Shown: piece after piece, positions 53,645 to 61,808 of the stretch
Numbering within the stretch: position 1 is the stretch's first letter
Layout of the letters: the number at the start of each line of letters is the position of its first letter
Assembly (NCBI GenBank): GCA_938036785.1
Contig: CALHWE010000012.1
Span: forward strand, 1 to 64,000
DNA from: an uncultured Candidatus Saccharibacteria bacterium
GTDB lineage: Bacteria; Patescibacteriota; Saccharimonadia; Saccharimonadales; Saccharimonadaceae
Reading direction: 5' to 3'
DNA: 64,000 nt
The notes under the pieces: generated by a model
The model's database searches: none
The model's input: the letters and a program-made list of their open reading frames with translations, nothing else
Told to the model about the DNA's origin: nothing
Made by a program: the position numbers and the translations under genes

Positions 53645-54127
53645 ATGGAAGAACTCATAATCGAACAGGCAACCGCCGTCAGCCAGGCTGATGTGGCGGC
53701 AATCGCAGCACTGAGCGATGTGCTGCACCAAGCCGGAACAACTGCGCCAACTACTCAAACTACCTCTGATGCAGCGGCGATAGACGCTTTGCGTCAGGCT
53801 CTTGAAGCAGTGATCGCTGCTGAGAATCAAACGCTGCTCTTGGCTCGTCTTGATGGTAAGGTAGTGGGCATGGCAACGCTCGCGCTGTTGGTGGGGCCGA
53901 TCGCTGGGCGTAAGATCTACCTCGATGATTTCGTGACCGACCCATCGGTGCAGGGCAAGGGGGTTGGCTCACGGCTGTGGGATGCGATGCTGAGCTGGGG
54001 CCAGCAGCACAGTGCGACCAAGCTCACCTTCACCTCCAACCCTAAGCGTCAAGCAGCCCATCGCTTTTATCTCCACAAGGGCGCGACGATCTATAACACG
54101 ACGGTGTTTGAGAAGACGATTGAATAG
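53645..54127 (+). CDS. GNAT-family N-acetyltransferase, 160 aa
   Basis: Motif A IYLDDFVTDPSVQGKGVGSRLWDAML (residues about 95-120, QGKGVG) and the final segment NPKRQAAHRFYLHKGATIYNTTVF are typical. Substrate unknown. It is divergent from pta; since pta handles acetyl-CoA, co-regulation through the shared element is plausible. Leaderless start. Confidence 0.88.
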   Translation: MEELIIEQATAVSQADVAAIAALSDVLHQAGTTAPTTQTTSDAAAIDALRQALEAVIAAENQTLLLARLDGKVVGMATLALLVGPIAGRKIYLDDFVTDPSVQGKGVGSRLWDAMLSWGQQHSATKLTFTSNPKRQAAHRFYLHKGATIYNTTVFEKTIE

Positions 54128-54351
54128 TATAGGCTGAGCTGCAAAGCTTCGCCTTCTCTTGCACCAATTTGCCTTCAACAAATGGAGTAGATAGCCGTTA
54201 GTTCCATCAGCTCTAAAAGGTTAAATCTAGGGCATTTTGTAGTACTTTCAGAGGAGGTGGGGAAGAGAATGCGAGATTATTCAATCATCGAGATGCCCCC
54301 TGTTTTATTGCTAATATAATGCGTCGCTTGCTGTGGCAGAAAGGCAGACGA

Positions 54352-54939
54352 ATGACACGAACTCAAGCCCAAGAAATATTCTTCACCCTACATAGCACCC
54401 CGCGCGAACGAGTGACTACGGCAGACCAAGCGGCTGCAGTGGTGCAGCTAAGCCAGATTGCTTTGCATATGATGACGAAATTTGCCGATAAGGTTGATGT
54501 ATATGGCTACCGAATGGACAATGCCGCGCCAGCAAAAGAAACCAAGTCACCTCTGTTTCCGAGCCAAAGCCGTGCCATCCTCATGCTCATGGCACCATAT
54601 CATGATGGTTCGAGTCTGCTAGTCGATATTGAGACGGCGACATTTTGGCGCGAGCCAGTGCAGCCAAACGCAAGCGATAATGTGATTGCTGCCACAGCAC
54701 ATGAGGTTAGCTTGGTGAGCGACTCAGAGCAGCTGCGCTACCGCATTGTCACAGAGGGCAGCCACCAGCGGGTGGTGCGCTCACTGATTGGCCCGGCATA
54801 TAGTGGCCAGCCTGCCACTCGCACGATTGGTGAGAGCCAACGGATCAGCCGAGGCGATCAAGTGGTGAGCGGCGCCGAAGTGCGAGAGCTCTGGAAGGTT
54901 TTGAATGGGGCGGAGTCGCTTGATGATGAGCTGCAGTGA
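54352..54939 (+). CDS. Hypothetical protein, 195 aa
   Basis: No family recognised. Start at 54352 with gaaagg upstream; the in-frame ATG at 54319 overlaps the -10 box TATAAT (54315-54320). It is a soluble protein with alternating strands (RAILMLMAPYHDGSSLLVDIETATFW). It contains an octamer ACCTCTGT at 54549. Confidence 0.68.
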   Translation: MTRTQAQEIFFTLHSTPRERVTTADQAAAVVQLSQIALHMMTKFADKVDVYGYRMDNAAPAKETKSPLFPSQSRAILMLMAPYHDGSSLLVDIETATFWREPVQPNASDNVIAATAHEVSLVSDSEQLRYRIVTEGSHQRVVRSLIGPAYSGQPATRTIGESQRISRGDQVVSGAEVRELWKVLNGAESLDDELQ

Positions 54940-55136
54940 TTGAGATTCAACCGCCCTTCTATCGCTTTAGGCAGGTAGAATTAAGAACTGGTTGCAAACT
55001 AGTATTTATTTTGATGCTGGGTCGTTCTTGGGGGTATTGTCAGTCCTGAGCCTCAAGAGAAAGGAATGATAAAACCTGTGAAATTATCGAAGAGGACTTT
55101 GAGATTTAACTAAAGTCGACGTTCTTCTGAACAGTA
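54940..55136. other. Short intergenic stretch, nothing recognised
   Basis: Convergent interval between the gene at 54352 and the CAP gene; only the terminator at 55137 is seen. Confidence 0.4.
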
Positions 55137-55167
55137 AAAAACCAGCCATGATAGCTGGTTTTTTCTA
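55137..55167. terminator. Bidirectional intrinsic terminator
   Basis: Symmetric aaaaaaccagc-catgata-gctggtttttt between two convergent genes; it should work on both strands. Confidence 0.85.
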
Positions 55168-55210
55168 TTCTCAGCAAGTGTTTCTCTCAGATATTCTTGC
55201 TTATCCTCTC

Positions 55211-55993
55211 CTAGCGGCAGAACTGCATGGCAATGTAGTATTGGTCGCCTTTTTGCGTCAGGCCAATGCCAGCTTTGTCGTAATCGCCCGAGAACATGAT
55301 CTTGTTGTGTGGTGGGGAATTGATCCAGACATCCGTGGCTTGTTGCTCATTGTATGAGATTGGCACGAGCTCGAGAATCTCACCACTGGTGCGGCAGCTG
55401 TAGAGTTGCTTCAGGCGGTCGAGGCCGCCATCGTGGCTGAGCTTATTAATCTGTGCATTGTAGGCCGACTGAGCACGCGTGCTGGTATCGATCTGCTCGA
55501 TGCGCTGCACACTACCAAGCGAACGTGCTGCCCGCTCCTTGTTGACCGTCGCAAAGACGCGGTCGACAAACTCCGGTGATGGCACGTTGGAGTTAGAATT
55601 TGACTTGTTATTCGATGGATTGCTCTTTTGAGCATTGCTATTCGAGCGCGTATTCGAACCAGACGAAGCGCCATTGGTTGCGGCTGGCTTTTGCTCAGCT
55701 GCTGGCGTTGGCGTTGGTGTCTCGCTGGGCTTCGACGCTGGCTTGATAGCCTTGGGAGAAGCGTTGGAGGCGATGATTATTTTGATAGCTTGGTTGCGCT
55801 GTGCGAGTGTCTGCGCGGATGGCTGATCGGACGGCGCTAATGCCTTGGCCATATGTCCACCGGTTGTTGCACTCGTTGCATTGTATGCAGGCGCTGACGA
55901 ACCACTCTTTGGCTGGGCTGCTACAATGACGCCCGCGCCTGCGAAGACGATCATTGTACCAGCTATGCCATACACGAGTCTCTTCATACTCAT
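55211..55993 (-). CDS. Secreted CAP/SCP-domain protein
   Basis: 260 aa. An N-terminal hydrophobic segment (residues about 4-24) acts as signal or anchor. A long Ser/Asn/Pro/Thr-rich linker (about 35-145, with many Asn-Ser pairs) follows. The C-terminal CAP domain (about 148-260) has VFATVNKERAARSLGSV, AQSAYNAQINKLSHDGGLDRL and the signature WINSPPHNKIMFSGDYDKAGIGL. CAP proteins act outside the cell; in bacteria their roles are mostly unknown. Start 55993 or 55987. Confidence 0.88.
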   Translation of the reverse strand: MSMKRLVYGIAGTMIVFAGAGVIVAAQPKSGSSAPAYNATSATTGGHMAKALAPSDQPSAQTLAQRNQAIKIIIASNASPKAIKPASKPSETPTPTPAAEQKPAATNGASSGSNTRSNSNAQKSNPSNNKSNSNSNVPSPEFVDRVFATVNKERAARSLGSVQRIEQIDTSTRAQSAYNAQINKLSHDGGLDRLKQLYSCRTSGEILELVPISYNEQQATDVWINSPPHNKIMFSGDYDKAGIGLTQKGDQYYIAMQFCR

Positions 55994-56131
55994 ACTACCC
56001 AGCGTAGCATAGATATGACAGGATGTGAAATAAGATTTGTGAAAAACTGGCCCGCAACAGAGGCAAAAATCGTGAGAAAAATAAGAAAAATAGCGCCAAA
56101 GCGCCGATATGTTATATATAAACAAGGTTAG

Positions 56132-56176
56132 CTCACCACTCACCGGAATGCAGTGCACTCGACGGTGAGTGGTGAG
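56132..56176. terminator. Perfect 14-bp hairpin
   Basis: ctcaccactcaccg (56132-56145) pairs with cggtgagtggtgag (56163-56176) over a 17-nt loop, just behind the stop of the minus-strand gene at 56185. No clear T run; probable transcript end or mRNA-stabilising element. Confidence 0.55.
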
Positions 56177-56184
56177 GGTGGACT

Positions 56185-56541
56185 TTATAGCTTCTTGAAT
56201 GTGATGATTATCTCGTCGCCTTCTTCCAATTTGCTGAGGTCTATCATCATCGCTTCGGTGTCGTTCATGCTTCTAAGGTCTCGCATAGTGCGCTGCACAG
56301 TAATTGCAGTGAGAGCTAAAATAATGCAGAACGACAACGCGATTCTGTGAGCGATGCTGAAGTTCATCGTCATAACAATTTTGTCGAGACTCAGCACGAT
56401 ATTAGCGATATTTACCGCACATATAAACCCGAAAAAGGTAACACTGCCCCAATGATGGCTTTTGATGTGATTCGGCAAACATACTCGTGCGAGGACAAGC
56501 GCTATTGTCGATAGAGCAATCGCAAAGATGTTGAAAAACAT
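56185..56541 (-). CDS. Small membrane protein, 118 aa
   Basis: Three hydrophobic segments (about 2-20, 33-52, 65-82) are followed by a short cytoplasmic tail with acidic residues (DLSKLEEGDEIIITFKKL). SD ggagaggg before ATG 56541. No family recognised. Confidence 0.65.
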   Translation of the reverse strand: MFFNIFAIALSTIALVLARVCLPNHIKSHHWGSVTFFGFICAVNIANIVLSLDKIVMTMNFSIAHRIALSFCIILALTAITVQRTMRDLRSMNDTEAMMIDLSKLEEGDEIIITFKKL

Positions 56542-56732
56542 CGTTCCCTCTCCTAGAAAAGTCCGAACCCTTTGCGGGATTGCAAAAGGTTAATATATAT
56601 ATCAATATATGAGCGGCTCGTCAAGGCGCTTGCTTTGGGATCATCATGTATTGACAATTTGTGCCGCGAAAATAGTAGGTATGGGTGACCTTAGCGTGCT
56701 ACTTCCTACTCAATAGCGTATACTACTAATAT

Positions 56733-57176
56733 ATGAACTCCACTCCACCAGCCACCCGGCCCGCTGTCTTTTGCTCCTATGCCTTTACCGGTGAGGACGA
56801 AGCAGTGGTGCGGGCACGGATGCGTGGGGTGGTGACAGCGCTCGAGCAGGTGGGCTGTGCGGTGTATTGCAATCTTTTCGACCCAGCATGGCCTAGCTAC
56901 CATACGCCAGGTGAGTTCATCCACTGTGCGCTGAGCGTGTTGCCCCAGTACGATATGGTACTCGTGATTCAAGCGTCGTCGCGGCGCAGCGAGGGGATGC
57001 TTATGGAGGTAGGGGCGGCACTGGCGCTGGGCAAACCGATCGCCCTGGCGCAGCACCACAGCGTGGGCCAGCGGAGCTACCTGAGCGACCAGCTCATCGC
57101 CACGCGAACGGAGGTGTGGCGCAGTGAGGCGGAGCTGCCAGCGGTGGTGCAGCGGCTGGTGAGTAATGATAGTTAG
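56733..57176 (+). CDS. Nucleoside 2-deoxyribosyltransferase-like protein
   Basis: 147 aa. The start VFCSYAFTGEDEAVVRARMRGVVTALEQVG and the later VIQASSRRSEGMLMEVGAALALGKPI (Ser-x-Gly-x-x-x-Glu-x-Gly) follow the nucleoside deoxyribosyltransferase/DNPH1 fold, where the Glu is the nucleophile. These enzymes cleave or exchange the base of deoxynucleosides or deoxynucleotides. It is a further nucleotide-hygiene gene in this window. TATACT lies 8 nt before ATG; no SD. Confidence 0.75.
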   Translation: MNSTPPATRPAVFCSYAFTGEDEAVVRARMRGVVTALEQVGCAVYCNLFDPAWPSYHTPGEFIHCALSVLPQYDMVLVIQASSRRSEGMLMEVGAALALGKPIALAQHHSVGQRSYLSDQLIATRTEVWRSEAELPAVVQRLVSNDS

Positions 57177-57187
57177 GTGTACCAACT

Positions 57188-57216
57188 TTGACATCCGCCG
57201 CCGTCTCTGCTACAAT
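57188..57216 (+). promoter_or_regulatory. Promoter of rplU
   Basis: -35 TTGACA (57188-57193), 17-nt spacer, -10 TACAAT (57211-57216); predicted start near 57223, short leader with SD aagga. Confidence 0.88.
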
Positions 57217-57249
57217 CAGTCGGAAGTATTAATAATTATAAGGAATCAG

Positions 57250-57555
57250 ATGAAAGCAGTCATTCAGCTTGGCGGCAAGCAGTATCTCGTCGCCGAAAAA
57301 GAGACCCTCCTGGTGGACCGCCTCCCGGACGGCACAAAAGCGCTCGAAGCCGATGCACTCCTGACCATCGATGGCGAGACGACCACTGTTGGTACGCCGC
57401 ACGTTGCAGGCGTCAAGGTCAAGGCCGAGGTCGTGGAAGCGCTCGTTAAGGGCGACAAAATCCGCGTCATTCGCTACAAAGCCAAAAAGCGCGTTCACAA
57501 AGAGCGTGGCCACCGCCAGCAATACAGCCGCATTATGATCACATCGATCAAATAA
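57250..57555 (+). CDS. rplU: Ribosomal protein L21
   Basis: 101 aa. MKAVIQLGGKQYLVAEKETLLVDRL and VKGDKIRVIRYKAKKRVHKERGHRQQYSRIMI are diagnostic of bL21. It usually stands beside rpmA (L27), but here it is a single gene with its own promoter and terminator. Confidence 0.97.
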   Translation: MKAVIQLGGKQYLVAEKETLLVDRLPDGTKALEADALLTIDGETTTVGTPHVAGVKVKAEVVEALVKGDKIRVIRYKAKKRVHKERGHRQQYSRIMITSIK

Positions 57556-57583
57556 TCACGGCGTATTGAGCAATAGCAACAAG

Positions 57584-57610
57584 AAACCACCCAGCTGATG
57601 GGTGGTTTTT
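57584..57610 (+). terminator. Intrinsic terminator after rplU
   Basis: Stem aaaccaccca / tgggtggttt with a 5-nt loop and T5. Confidence 0.9.
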
Positions 57611-57643
57611 GGCATAGCAAAGACATGTTCTTGATTTGATCGG

Positions 57644-57676
57644 TTGACTTTCAGAGAGAGAGAGAGAGAGCATTAT
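57644..57676 (+). promoter_or_regulatory. Promoter with an (AG)9 repeat between -35 and -10
   Basis: -35 TTGACT (57644-57649), ttc, (AG)9 (57653-57670), then -10 CATTAT (57671-57676). The spacer is 21 nt, the same as at 18508; loss of two AG units gives 17. It serves the gene at 57712. Confidence 0.6.
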
Positions 57677-57711
57677 AGGTGTCATAGTATATAACACAAC
57701 AGAGGTATACC

Positions 57712-58305
57712 ATGGCACATGAGCAGCCCGGAACAAACAATCAAGAGAAAATCGCTACGATAGGGCAGTTTGCTGAGCGGCTCTCCAAGGAGGAGAAGGC
57801 ACAGGCAGCGGCAGATTTTGACGACTTAGTGCAGGAGACGCTGCTGCAATTTGCTGGTGAAGCGAATACATACGATCACACGGTTTTCACCGACCGCGTG
57901 AAGTCGAGTGTCTTGCTGTATGCAACACAGGGTGAGAGAACGGTCACAATCCTGACCGAATCGACAACTCTAGACGATGGCACGCAGGACCGAATGATTA
58001 GCCTTAGGGAGCGGGGTGGCGACAGTTTTCGCTATCATCTTGAGGATGGTGTGGTGCGGCGATTTGATACACCGCAGGGGAGCGAATCTCAGCGTAAAAT
58101 ACCAAAAGAATTGACCATTGGTAGGAATCTACCGCCAGAGGAAGCATACGAGCGCACGCTTGCAACGGTAGATCATCTCAAGAACGAACTAGCAAACCAA
58201 AAACTTGAGCGCCAAATGGGCATCAACGACCAACCAGTCGACACGCATGAGGTCGCCCAGCTGCGTGAACTGCTCGCAACGGCAGAGTACAGGAGTCGTT
58301 ATTAG
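57712..58305 (+). CDS. Hypothetical protein, 197 aa
   Basis: No family recognised. ATG 57712 stands behind agaggt, part of the octamer ACAGAGGT (57699-57706), here serving as SD. The N-terminal third is helical and acidic, the middle (about 60-120) beta-rich (SVLLYATQGERTVTILTESTTLDDGTQDRMISLRE), and the end (about 140-195) a coiled-coil-like helix. Expression probably varies through the GA repeat in its promoter. Confidence 0.7.
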   Translation: MAHEQPGTNNQEKIATIGQFAERLSKEEKAQAAADFDDLVQETLLQFAGEANTYDHTVFTDRVKSSVLLYATQGERTVTILTESTTLDDGTQDRMISLRERGGDSFRYHLEDGVVRRFDTPQGSESQRKIPKELTIGRNLPPEEAYERTLATVDHLKNELANQKLERQMGINDQPVDTHEVAQLRELLATAEYRSRY

Positions 58306-58343
58306 AATTATTCTGAATATGGTATAAAATTGTTCATTTGTTC

Positions 58344-58379
58344 ACCTCTGTTATTTGCATGCAGCTATGCTTCTATAGT
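58344..58379 (+). promoter_or_regulatory. Probable promoter of the gene at 58421 with an octamer next to -35
   Basis: -10 TATAGT (58374-58379), weak -35 TTATTT (58351-58356), 17-nt spacer. ACCTCTGT (58344-58351) touches the -35. Confidence 0.45.
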
Positions 58380-58420
58380 ATGCTAAAAGGGACGTATATC
58401 TAACACACAGAGGGAACAAT

Positions 58421-59197
58421 ATGACATACAACACAGCACCCCGTGCGGGCGATGCTTCGCATCTCCCGTCACACGCAACCAATACTGGCGCTGAGCTTGC
58501 ACCACCAGGCCAGCATGAGCAGCCGGGCTTATTGGCTGAGCAGCTCACCGCAGTCGTCCAGGATATTATTACCACCCAGCACAGAAGCGCGCGCCAACGT
58601 GGCGCAGCCGGCCGGTGGCACTACGACGGTGGTGAGGTGCGCAGCGTATATTTTGGCCACAAAACTGATAGTGGGCAGCACCTTACACTGAGTGCTCGGG
58701 CTGCCTTGGATGATGATGGGCAGGTGCACGACCCGCATATTATCATCTACGAGGTAGATCGATACGGCGCGTATGCTGGCGCAGTGCGGTCGTACTACCT
58801 CGACGCACCTGACCATAGCGATGCATCGCTGGCTGAACCGCAGGTATTTTGCTATGAGTATGATTATACCGAGCTGAATGATGTCTTTATATCGCAAAAT
58901 AAGGTGCAACCAACAGAGGTAGATGGCCGAGAACTAGCCGATGTGTGCGATCTGCTCCAACACGCGACAATCCAATCACCAGACTATTACACCCATCAAG
59001 CGCTTGACAAAGGGAGCCGTATGCTGGGGCCCGAGCGTTGGTCGCTACCATCTGTAGATGCGGTGGGGCAGATGGGCCAGCGTGCGCTGCAGTTAGTAGC
59101 GGGGTCATGCCGAGCACTGCTTAGCAAAAGCAAGCGCATACCCCTCGCTTCGCACATGAGTGAGCTGGTGCGCGGCGGCGCGAGCAATGATGCGTGA
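58421..59197 (+). CDS. Hypothetical protein, 258 aa
   Basis: No family recognised. SD agaggg about 7 nt before ATG. Residues 1-55 are Pro/Gln/Ala-rich. The central part (about 60-150) is beta-rich (GRWHYDGGEVRSVYFGHKTDSGQHLTLS; HIIIYEVDRYGAYAGAVRSYYLD), and the C-terminal part helical and basic. The 3' end overlaps the convergent prmC gene by 93 bp. Confidence 0.68.
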   Translation: MTYNTAPRAGDASHLPSHATNTGAELAPPGQHEQPGLLAEQLTAVVQDIITTQHRSARQRGAAGRWHYDGGEVRSVYFGHKTDSGQHLTLSARAALDDDGQVHDPHIIIYEVDRYGAYAGAVRSYYLDAPDHSDASLAEPQVFCYEYDYTELNDVFISQNKVQPTEVDGRELADVCDLLQHATIQSPDYYTHQALDKGSRMLGPERWSLPSVDAVGQMGQRALQLVAGSCRALLSKSKRIPLASHMSELVRGGASNDA

Positions 59198-59950
59198 GTG
59201 CTGGCAGGGGTCAGCCTCGAGGATGAGCAGGCCGCTGGGCGCGAGCCATTGCTCCGTCTGAGCGAGGAGGGTAGAGATGAGGGCGAGCCCATCGTCCTCG
59301 GCAAAGAGTGCCAGGGCTGGCTCGTGCGCTGTCTCGCGGTCGTCGCGCTGCCAGGTGGGGCTGACGTAGGGGAGATTGGCAAGAATGACATCATAGCGCT
59401 GCTGCGCTGCCGCTAGGAGATCGCTCTGAATAAAATGAACAGAGGTAGCACCATGCTGCCTGCTATTGTGCTGAGCGATGGCGAGGGCCTTTGGGCTGAT
59501 GTCGTACGCATCAACTTTGCACTGTGGAAGCTCGAGCTGTGCTGTGATGGCGAGAATGCCGCTGCCAGTGCCAACATCGGCAATGGTGCGCTGCGTGGGC
59601 TGGATGAGCTGCAGCAAGAGGGTAATCATCTGCTCTGTCTCGGGCCGAGGCACGAGCACAGCGGGTGAAACGACGAAATCGCGCCCGTAGAATTCCTTAT
59701 GTCCCACCAGGTAGGCCAGTGGCTCATGCCGAAGGCGGCGGGTAAGGAGCTGCTCCGCCTGCATGTGTTGCTCGTGCAGGAGTGTGCTATCGCCGTGGGC
59801 ATGGAGCCAGTGCCGAGGCCGCTGTAGCACATGACTTAGCAGTAGCTCACTATCGAGCCGGCTGCTAGCAATACCAGCCGTCCGTAGCTGAGCAGCCGCC
59901 GCAGCAAGCCAAGCATCGACAGAGGTAGGTGAGGGGATTGGGTGACGCAT
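59105..59950 (-). CDS. prmC: Release factor glutamine methyltransferase PrmC
   Basis: 281 aa. The N-terminal helical domain ends in LLTRRLRHEPLAYLVGHKEFYGRDFVV, then VPRPETEQ, the SAM motif IADVGTGSGILAI (about 118-130) and the catalytic motif, here ANLPYVSP instead of the usual NPPY. PrmC methylates Gln in the GGQ motif of RF1/RF2. TATAAT (59962-59957) lies 6 nt before ATG 59950: leaderless. It overlaps the convergent orphan gene by 93 bp. Confidence 0.93.
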   Translation of the reverse strand: MRHPIPSPTSVDAWLAAAAAQLRTAGIASSRLDSELLLSHVLQRPRHWLHAHGDSTLLHEQHMQAEQLLTRRLRHEPLAYLVGHKEFYGRDFVVSPAVLVPRPETEQMITLLLQLIQPTQRTIADVGTGSGILAITAQLELPQCKVDAYDISPKALAIAQHNSRQHGATSVHFIQSDLLAAAQQRYDVILANLPYVSPTWQRDDRETAHEPALALFAEDDGLALISTLLAQTEQWLAPSGLLILEADPCQHSRIIARAAAHQLTHVRSEGYALAFAKQCSA

Positions 59951-59964
59951 TAACGCATTATATT

Positions 59965-60240
59965 GTAGCATAGTGAGCGATGATGTTGGTAAGGTGGCAG
60001 CAGCCCTACTCTTCACTGGTATCCTGCCATGGTCGGCATTCTACTGTATTGCTCTTGATGGCCTACGCCTCTTGCTTTCTCGCTCCATTCTATGGTACTA
60101 TGGTAGCTGTAATTTATTACGTAATAGCAACTCATCCCAGGACGAATTGGTAAGTCTTGGCCAGCAAAGCGTATAGCCATGCAGCGCTGGTACCAAGATA
60201 CTGCTAGTCGCCGGGGATTTTACATGGGAGCAAGAGGGCA
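59965..60240 (+). promoter_or_regulatory. Leader region of the ribosomal protein operon
   Basis: A TTGCTT / TACTAT pair (about 60073 and 60097) is the best promoter candidate and leaves a leader of about 130 nt before rplC. The leader can fold locally (gcagcgctggtaccaagatactgc near 60180-60205) and may carry autoregulation by a ribosomal protein; this is not shown. Confidence 0.4.
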
Positions 60241-60852
60241 ATGAAAGCACTTCTCGGTACCAAGATTGGTATGACCCAAATCATCAGCCAGGATGGCACG
60301 ACGATTCCTGTCACGCTTATCCAGGCTGGGCCTGTCGCTGCAACTCAGGTCAAGTCCGTCGAGACAGACGGCTACAACGCAGTGCAGGTGGCGTATGGTG
60401 CGGGTAAGAACCTGAGCAAGGCCGTGGCTGGGCATGTGAAGCCAGCCGGTGTCACCCCGAAGCATATTCGGGAATTTCGTGTCGATGACCTTGGCGATGT
60501 CAAGGTGGGCGACACATGGAGCGTTACGGAGTTTGCGCTCGGCGATGTCGTGGATGTCACGGGCATCAGCAAGGGTAAAGGTTGGGCTGGTACGATCAAG
60601 CGGCACAACTTCAAGCGCCACCGCAAAACCCACGGTGGTAAGGGCAACACGCGTAAGGTCGGTTCGATCGGTAGCATGTACCCACAAAAGATTTTCAAAG
60701 GGAAGCGCATGGCAGGCCAGATGGGCCACGAGCGTGTCACTGTCAAGAATCTGACGGTTGAGTTTATCTCGGCTGAAGACAACTTGATTGGTGTCAAAGG
60801 CGCTGTCCCAGGCCCCAAGAAGGGCTTAATTATCCTAGGAGGTGCTAAGTAA
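60241..60852 (+). CDS. rplC: Ribosomal protein L3
   Basis: 203 aa. MKALLGTKIGMTQIISQDGTTIPVTLIQAGP at the start and the central loop KGKGWAGTIKRHNFKRHRKTHGG...GSIGSMYPQKIFKGKRMAGQMGHERVTVKNL are diagnostic. First gene of the operon here; rpsJ is not upstream. Its stop overlaps the rplD start (TAATG). Confidence 0.98.
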   Translation: MKALLGTKIGMTQIISQDGTTIPVTLIQAGPVAATQVKSVETDGYNAVQVAYGAGKNLSKAVAGHVKPAGVTPKHIREFRVDDLGDVKVGDTWSVTEFALGDVVDVTGISKGKGWAGTIKRHNFKRHRKTHGGKGNTRKVGSIGSMYPQKIFKGKRMAGQMGHERVTVKNLTVEFISAEDNLIGVKGAVPGPKKGLIILGGAK

Positions 60853-61472
60853 TGGCTGAATCTACCAAGCCAGCAAAAGCAACCTTGCCAACCAGCGTCT
60901 TCGGCGTCGATGTGCCGAACCACGAGCTGCTCAAGCTCGCTTACGACGCGTTCTTGGCAAACGCCCGCCAGGCAAGTGCAACTACCCTGCAGCGGGGCGA
61001 AGTCCGCGGTGGTGGCAAGAAACCATGGCGGCAGAAGGGTACTGGTCGAGCCCGCTTCGGCAGTATCCGCAACCCAATTTGGCGGGGCGGTGGTGTGGTC
61101 TTTGGCCCACGCGGTAACGAGAACTACCGCAAGAAGCTATCTAAGACCAGCAAACGTGTCGCCATCCGCCAAGCCCTCACGCTCGCTCACCAGGCTGGCA
61201 AGATCCAGGTCTTGCCTTTTGAGGACAAGGTAACTGGCAAGACCAAAGACGCTGCGGCGTTCCTCCGCCAGTTCAAGCTCGAGCGCAAAGTGCTGCTCGT
61301 CGCTGGCGAGAAGTCGCCCGAGCTGATTCGCTCTACGGCCAACCTCCAGCAGGTGCTGGCTGTGAGTGCGATGTATCTCAATGTCTATTACATTCTTAAT
61401 GCCGACCATATCGTCCTGTCGCCTCAGGCGCTGGATGTTATTACGGCGTGGCTCGCACAGGAGGACAAATAA
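60852..61472 (+). CDS. rplD: Ribosomal protein L4
   Basis: 206 aa. The tunnel loop RGGGKKPWRQKGTGRARFGSIRNPIWRGGGVVFGPR and the C-terminal Rossmann-like half (KVLLVAGE...SAMYLNVYYILNADHIVLSPQALDVI) are those of uL4. Overlaps rplC by 1 bp; rplW follows directly. Confidence 0.97.
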   Translation: MAESTKPAKATLPTSVFGVDVPNHELLKLAYDAFLANARQASATTLQRGEVRGGGKKPWRQKGTGRARFGSIRNPIWRGGGVVFGPRGNENYRKKLSKTSKRVAIRQALTLAHQAGKIQVLPFEDKVTGKTKDAAAFLRQFKLERKVLLVAGEKSPELIRSTANLQQVLAVSAMYLNVYYILNADHIVLSPQALDVITAWLAQEDK

Positions 61473-61808
61473 ATGCAACTCGTATTAGTCACTCCTCGCG
61501 CCACCGAAAAATCCTACCGGCTCATCACGAGCCAAAACACCTACATCTTTGACGTGCCACTGTCGGCTAACAAGCAGCAGATCGCTGCGGCTGTCGAGGC
61601 GCAATATGACGGCACTAAGGTAGCCAATGTCACTACCGCCGTGCAAAGCGGCAAAGCTATTCGCTACAGCCGGGGCAAGCGCCGCTACCCAGGCACCACA
61701 CACCGCCACGACAGCAAAAAGGCGTACGTCCGCTTGAGTGAAGGCGAGATCAAGGTGTTTGAGACAGAAGAACAACAGCCGCAAACAGAGCAGAAGGAGG
61801 ATAAGTAA
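61473..61808 (+). CDS. rplW: Ribosomal protein L23
   Basis: 111 aa. LVTPRATEKSYRLITSQNTYIFDVPLSANKQQIAAAVEAQYDGTKVANVTT is the uL23 core. It stands at the tunnel exit and docks trigger factor and SRP. The acidic C-terminal tail (ETEEQQPQTEQKED) is an extension. Overlaps rplB by 1 bp. Confidence 0.96.
   Translation: MQLVLVTPRATEKSYRLITSQNTYIFDVPLSANKQQIAAAVEAQYDGTKVANVTTAVQSGKAIRYSRGKRRYPGTTHRHDSKKAYVRLSEGEIKVFETEEQQPQTEQKEDK

Noticed and set aside
54319..54351. Earlier ATG for the gene at 54352
   Set aside because: The ATG overlaps the -10 box TATAAT (54315-54320).
54549..54556. Octamer copies inside genes as operators
   Set aside because: Copies within coding regions (for example 9486, 37488, 54549, 58913) are far from promoters, so a purely operator role cannot explain the word.
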